A program made the position numbers and the translations under genes. Under the pieces are notes generated by a model that made no database searches, was not told the origin of the DNA, and saw only the letters and a program-made list of their open reading frames with translations. This document shows positions 6,896-7,816 of a stretch of 7,816 nucleotides of DNA, piece after piece. The stretch's first letter is position 1, and every line of letters starts with the position of its first letter. The stretch comes from an uncultured Bacteroidota bacterium (GTDB lineage: Bacteria > Bacteroidota > Bacteroidia > Chitinophagales > Chitinophagaceae): positions 1 to 7,816 of the forward strand of contig CAMLGR010000191.1 in the NCBI GenBank assembly GCA_946479615.1, given 5' to 3'.

Positions 6896-7816
6896 CGATA
6901 GTTGATCAGCAGCAGGATTATTGCAGCCAGTCCTGAGATGGATAGCCCTGCCAACCACCAGGGAAATGATTTTTTATACGTTATAGGAGTAGTCTTTCCT
7001 ATTAATACAGCCGGCGACCAGTAATAAGGTAATTTATAAGAGCCGCTGGCAGTTTCAAAAAATTCGAGTTTGGCATTTTGCAGCGCTACATCAATAGGCA
7101 ATCCCTTAGAAAGATATTTATAAAAATATTCCGTGAGCTGATAGGTAGCCAGGTTATCGATCGACCATAAATTGGAGATCGAAGAAGGAATACCCAATAC
7201 AGCAAACCCGCGATTAAAACTAAACACGCCTTCGCCCTGGTATAATTTCCCACCCGCCGTTTCACAGGCCGATAATACGATAAGCTGGGTGACCGGGATT
7301 TTATCGGGTAATAATTCAGAAAGATATAATAATGAATCGGCGAAACAGATAACAGGTTCCTTCCTGTCACTGCTGTCTGCTGCATGTGTATATAATTGTA
7401 TGATCTTATAGCCGGGGAATTGCTGTAAAAATGAATTTCGCGTTGCCTGCTGGTTTATCAACTCTTTTGAATAACTGATGTAAGAACTTATCTTTTGTAA
7501 AGATTGATCACTTCCTGCAAGTGGATTTAACCGAAGGCTGCTGGCGTAATGTACCGGTGCAATGCCCAGCAGATCACCGGAAGCTGTATTGCTGTGAGAA
7601 AGAAAATTACTCATTAAGTATCGCGCAGAATAAGTATAACTGACTGCATGATCTTTTAAAAAATAAACCGGTTCACCCGGATCCCTATTTATGATCAACG
7701 GTTCGAAAGGAAATAATACAGCATCGGGTGAAACGATGATCCTTCCTGCAGGCACCCTGTTATTCGGAAAGATCAGCGTATATAAATGATTGGATATCTT
7801 TTTAAAGGATTCAAAA
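6874..7816 (-). CDS. CHAT-domain (caspase-like) protein with C-terminal membrane anchor, 3' part
   Basis: The visible 313 residues are the C-terminal part of a larger protein: the frame is open to the right edge and the upstream residues (FKKISNHLYTLIFPNN) continue the domain, so the internal GTG at 7755 is not the start. CHAT hallmarks are present: IIVSPDAVLFPFEPL near residues 26-40, the putative catalytic His144 in LYTHAADSS, Cys184 in IVLSACETAGG, then GEGVFSFNRGF, ISNLWSID and the closing PYYWSPAVLIG. CHAT proteins are clan CD cysteine peptidases related to caspases and separase. A membrane helix follows at about 286-305, with a basic tail NYRRKKKAG. Bacteroidota relatives often carry N-terminal TPR repeats, but that part is outside the window. 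The gene is convergent with the AraC gene and its stop sits inside that gene's terminator. Domain call secure; substrate and pathway unknown. Confidence 0.9.
   Translation of the reverse strand, partial: FESFKKISNHLYTLIFPNNRVPAGRIIVSPDAVLFPFEPLIINRDPGEPVYFLKDHAVSYTYSARYLMSNFLSHSNTASGDLLGIAPVHYASSLRLNPLAGSDQSLQKISSYISYSKELINQQATRNSFLQQFPGYKIIQLYTHAADSSDRKEPVICFADSLLYLSELLPDKIPVTQLIVLSACETAGGKLYQGEGVFSFNRGFAVLGIPSSISNLWSIDNLATYQLTEYFYKYLSKGLPIDVALQNAKLEFFETASGSYKLPYYWSPAVLIGKTTPITYKKSFPWWLAGLSISGLAAIILLLINYRRKKKAG

Noticed and set aside
7753..7755. GTG as the start of the CHAT gene
   Set aside because: The frame is open beyond it to the right edge, and the upstream residues fit the expected CHAT domain sequence before the 'RIIVSPDAVLFPFE' strand, so the protein continues out of the window.

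Overview
The window reads as a chromosomal segment of a Bacteroidota bacterium, most likely a Chitinophaga-like member of the Chitinophagaceae. This rests on a large secreted protein ending in a type IX secretion (T9SS) sorting domain, the lack of clear Shine-Dalgarno sequences before the starts, a PchR-like AraC regulator, and a CHAT protein with a C-terminal membrane anchor. No rRNA, tRNA, CRISPR array, insertion sequence or phage gene was seen.

Layout, left to right. (1) Positions 1-591, minus strand: N-terminal 197 residues of an AI-2E/PerM-family membrane permease that runs off the left edge. (2) Positions 648-2342, plus strand: a membrane-anchored, AsmA-like protein of 564 residues, divergent from the permease across only 56 bases. 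(3) A strong hairpin at 2341-2371 with T-runs on both sides, read as a shared bidirectional terminator for the two converging genes. (4) Positions 2402-5383, minus strand: a 993-residue secreted protein with a signal peptide, an N-terminal beta-rich domain, seven FG-GAP-type repeats that should form a seven-bladed integrin-alpha-like propeller, an Fn3-like domain and a T9SS type A sorting domain. (5) Positions 5384-5797: a 414-base divergent non-coding region with a 22-base imperfect palindrome, nested inverted repeats and a candidate Bacteroidota promoter. (6) Positions 5798-6826, plus strand: an AraC-family regulator. (7) A good intrinsic terminator at 6859-6895 that overlaps the 3' end of the last gene. 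(8) Positions 6874-7816, minus strand: the C-terminal 313 residues of a CHAT-domain (caspase-like) protein with an intact His/Cys pair and a C-terminal membrane helix; its start lies beyond the right edge.

The genes do not form one operon: every adjacent pair is divergent or convergent. The most plausible functional link is between the AraC regulator and the divergent T9SS-exported propeller, which share an intergenic region rich in dyad symmetry. The AraC protein may control itself, the propeller gene, or both; this is inference. The items most worth a second look are the unusual Leu/Ser/Gly-rich blades of the propeller with two blades lacking the calcium loop, the palindromes in the shared control region, and the membrane-anchored CHAT protein, whose tail charge suggests a periplasm-facing protease domain.
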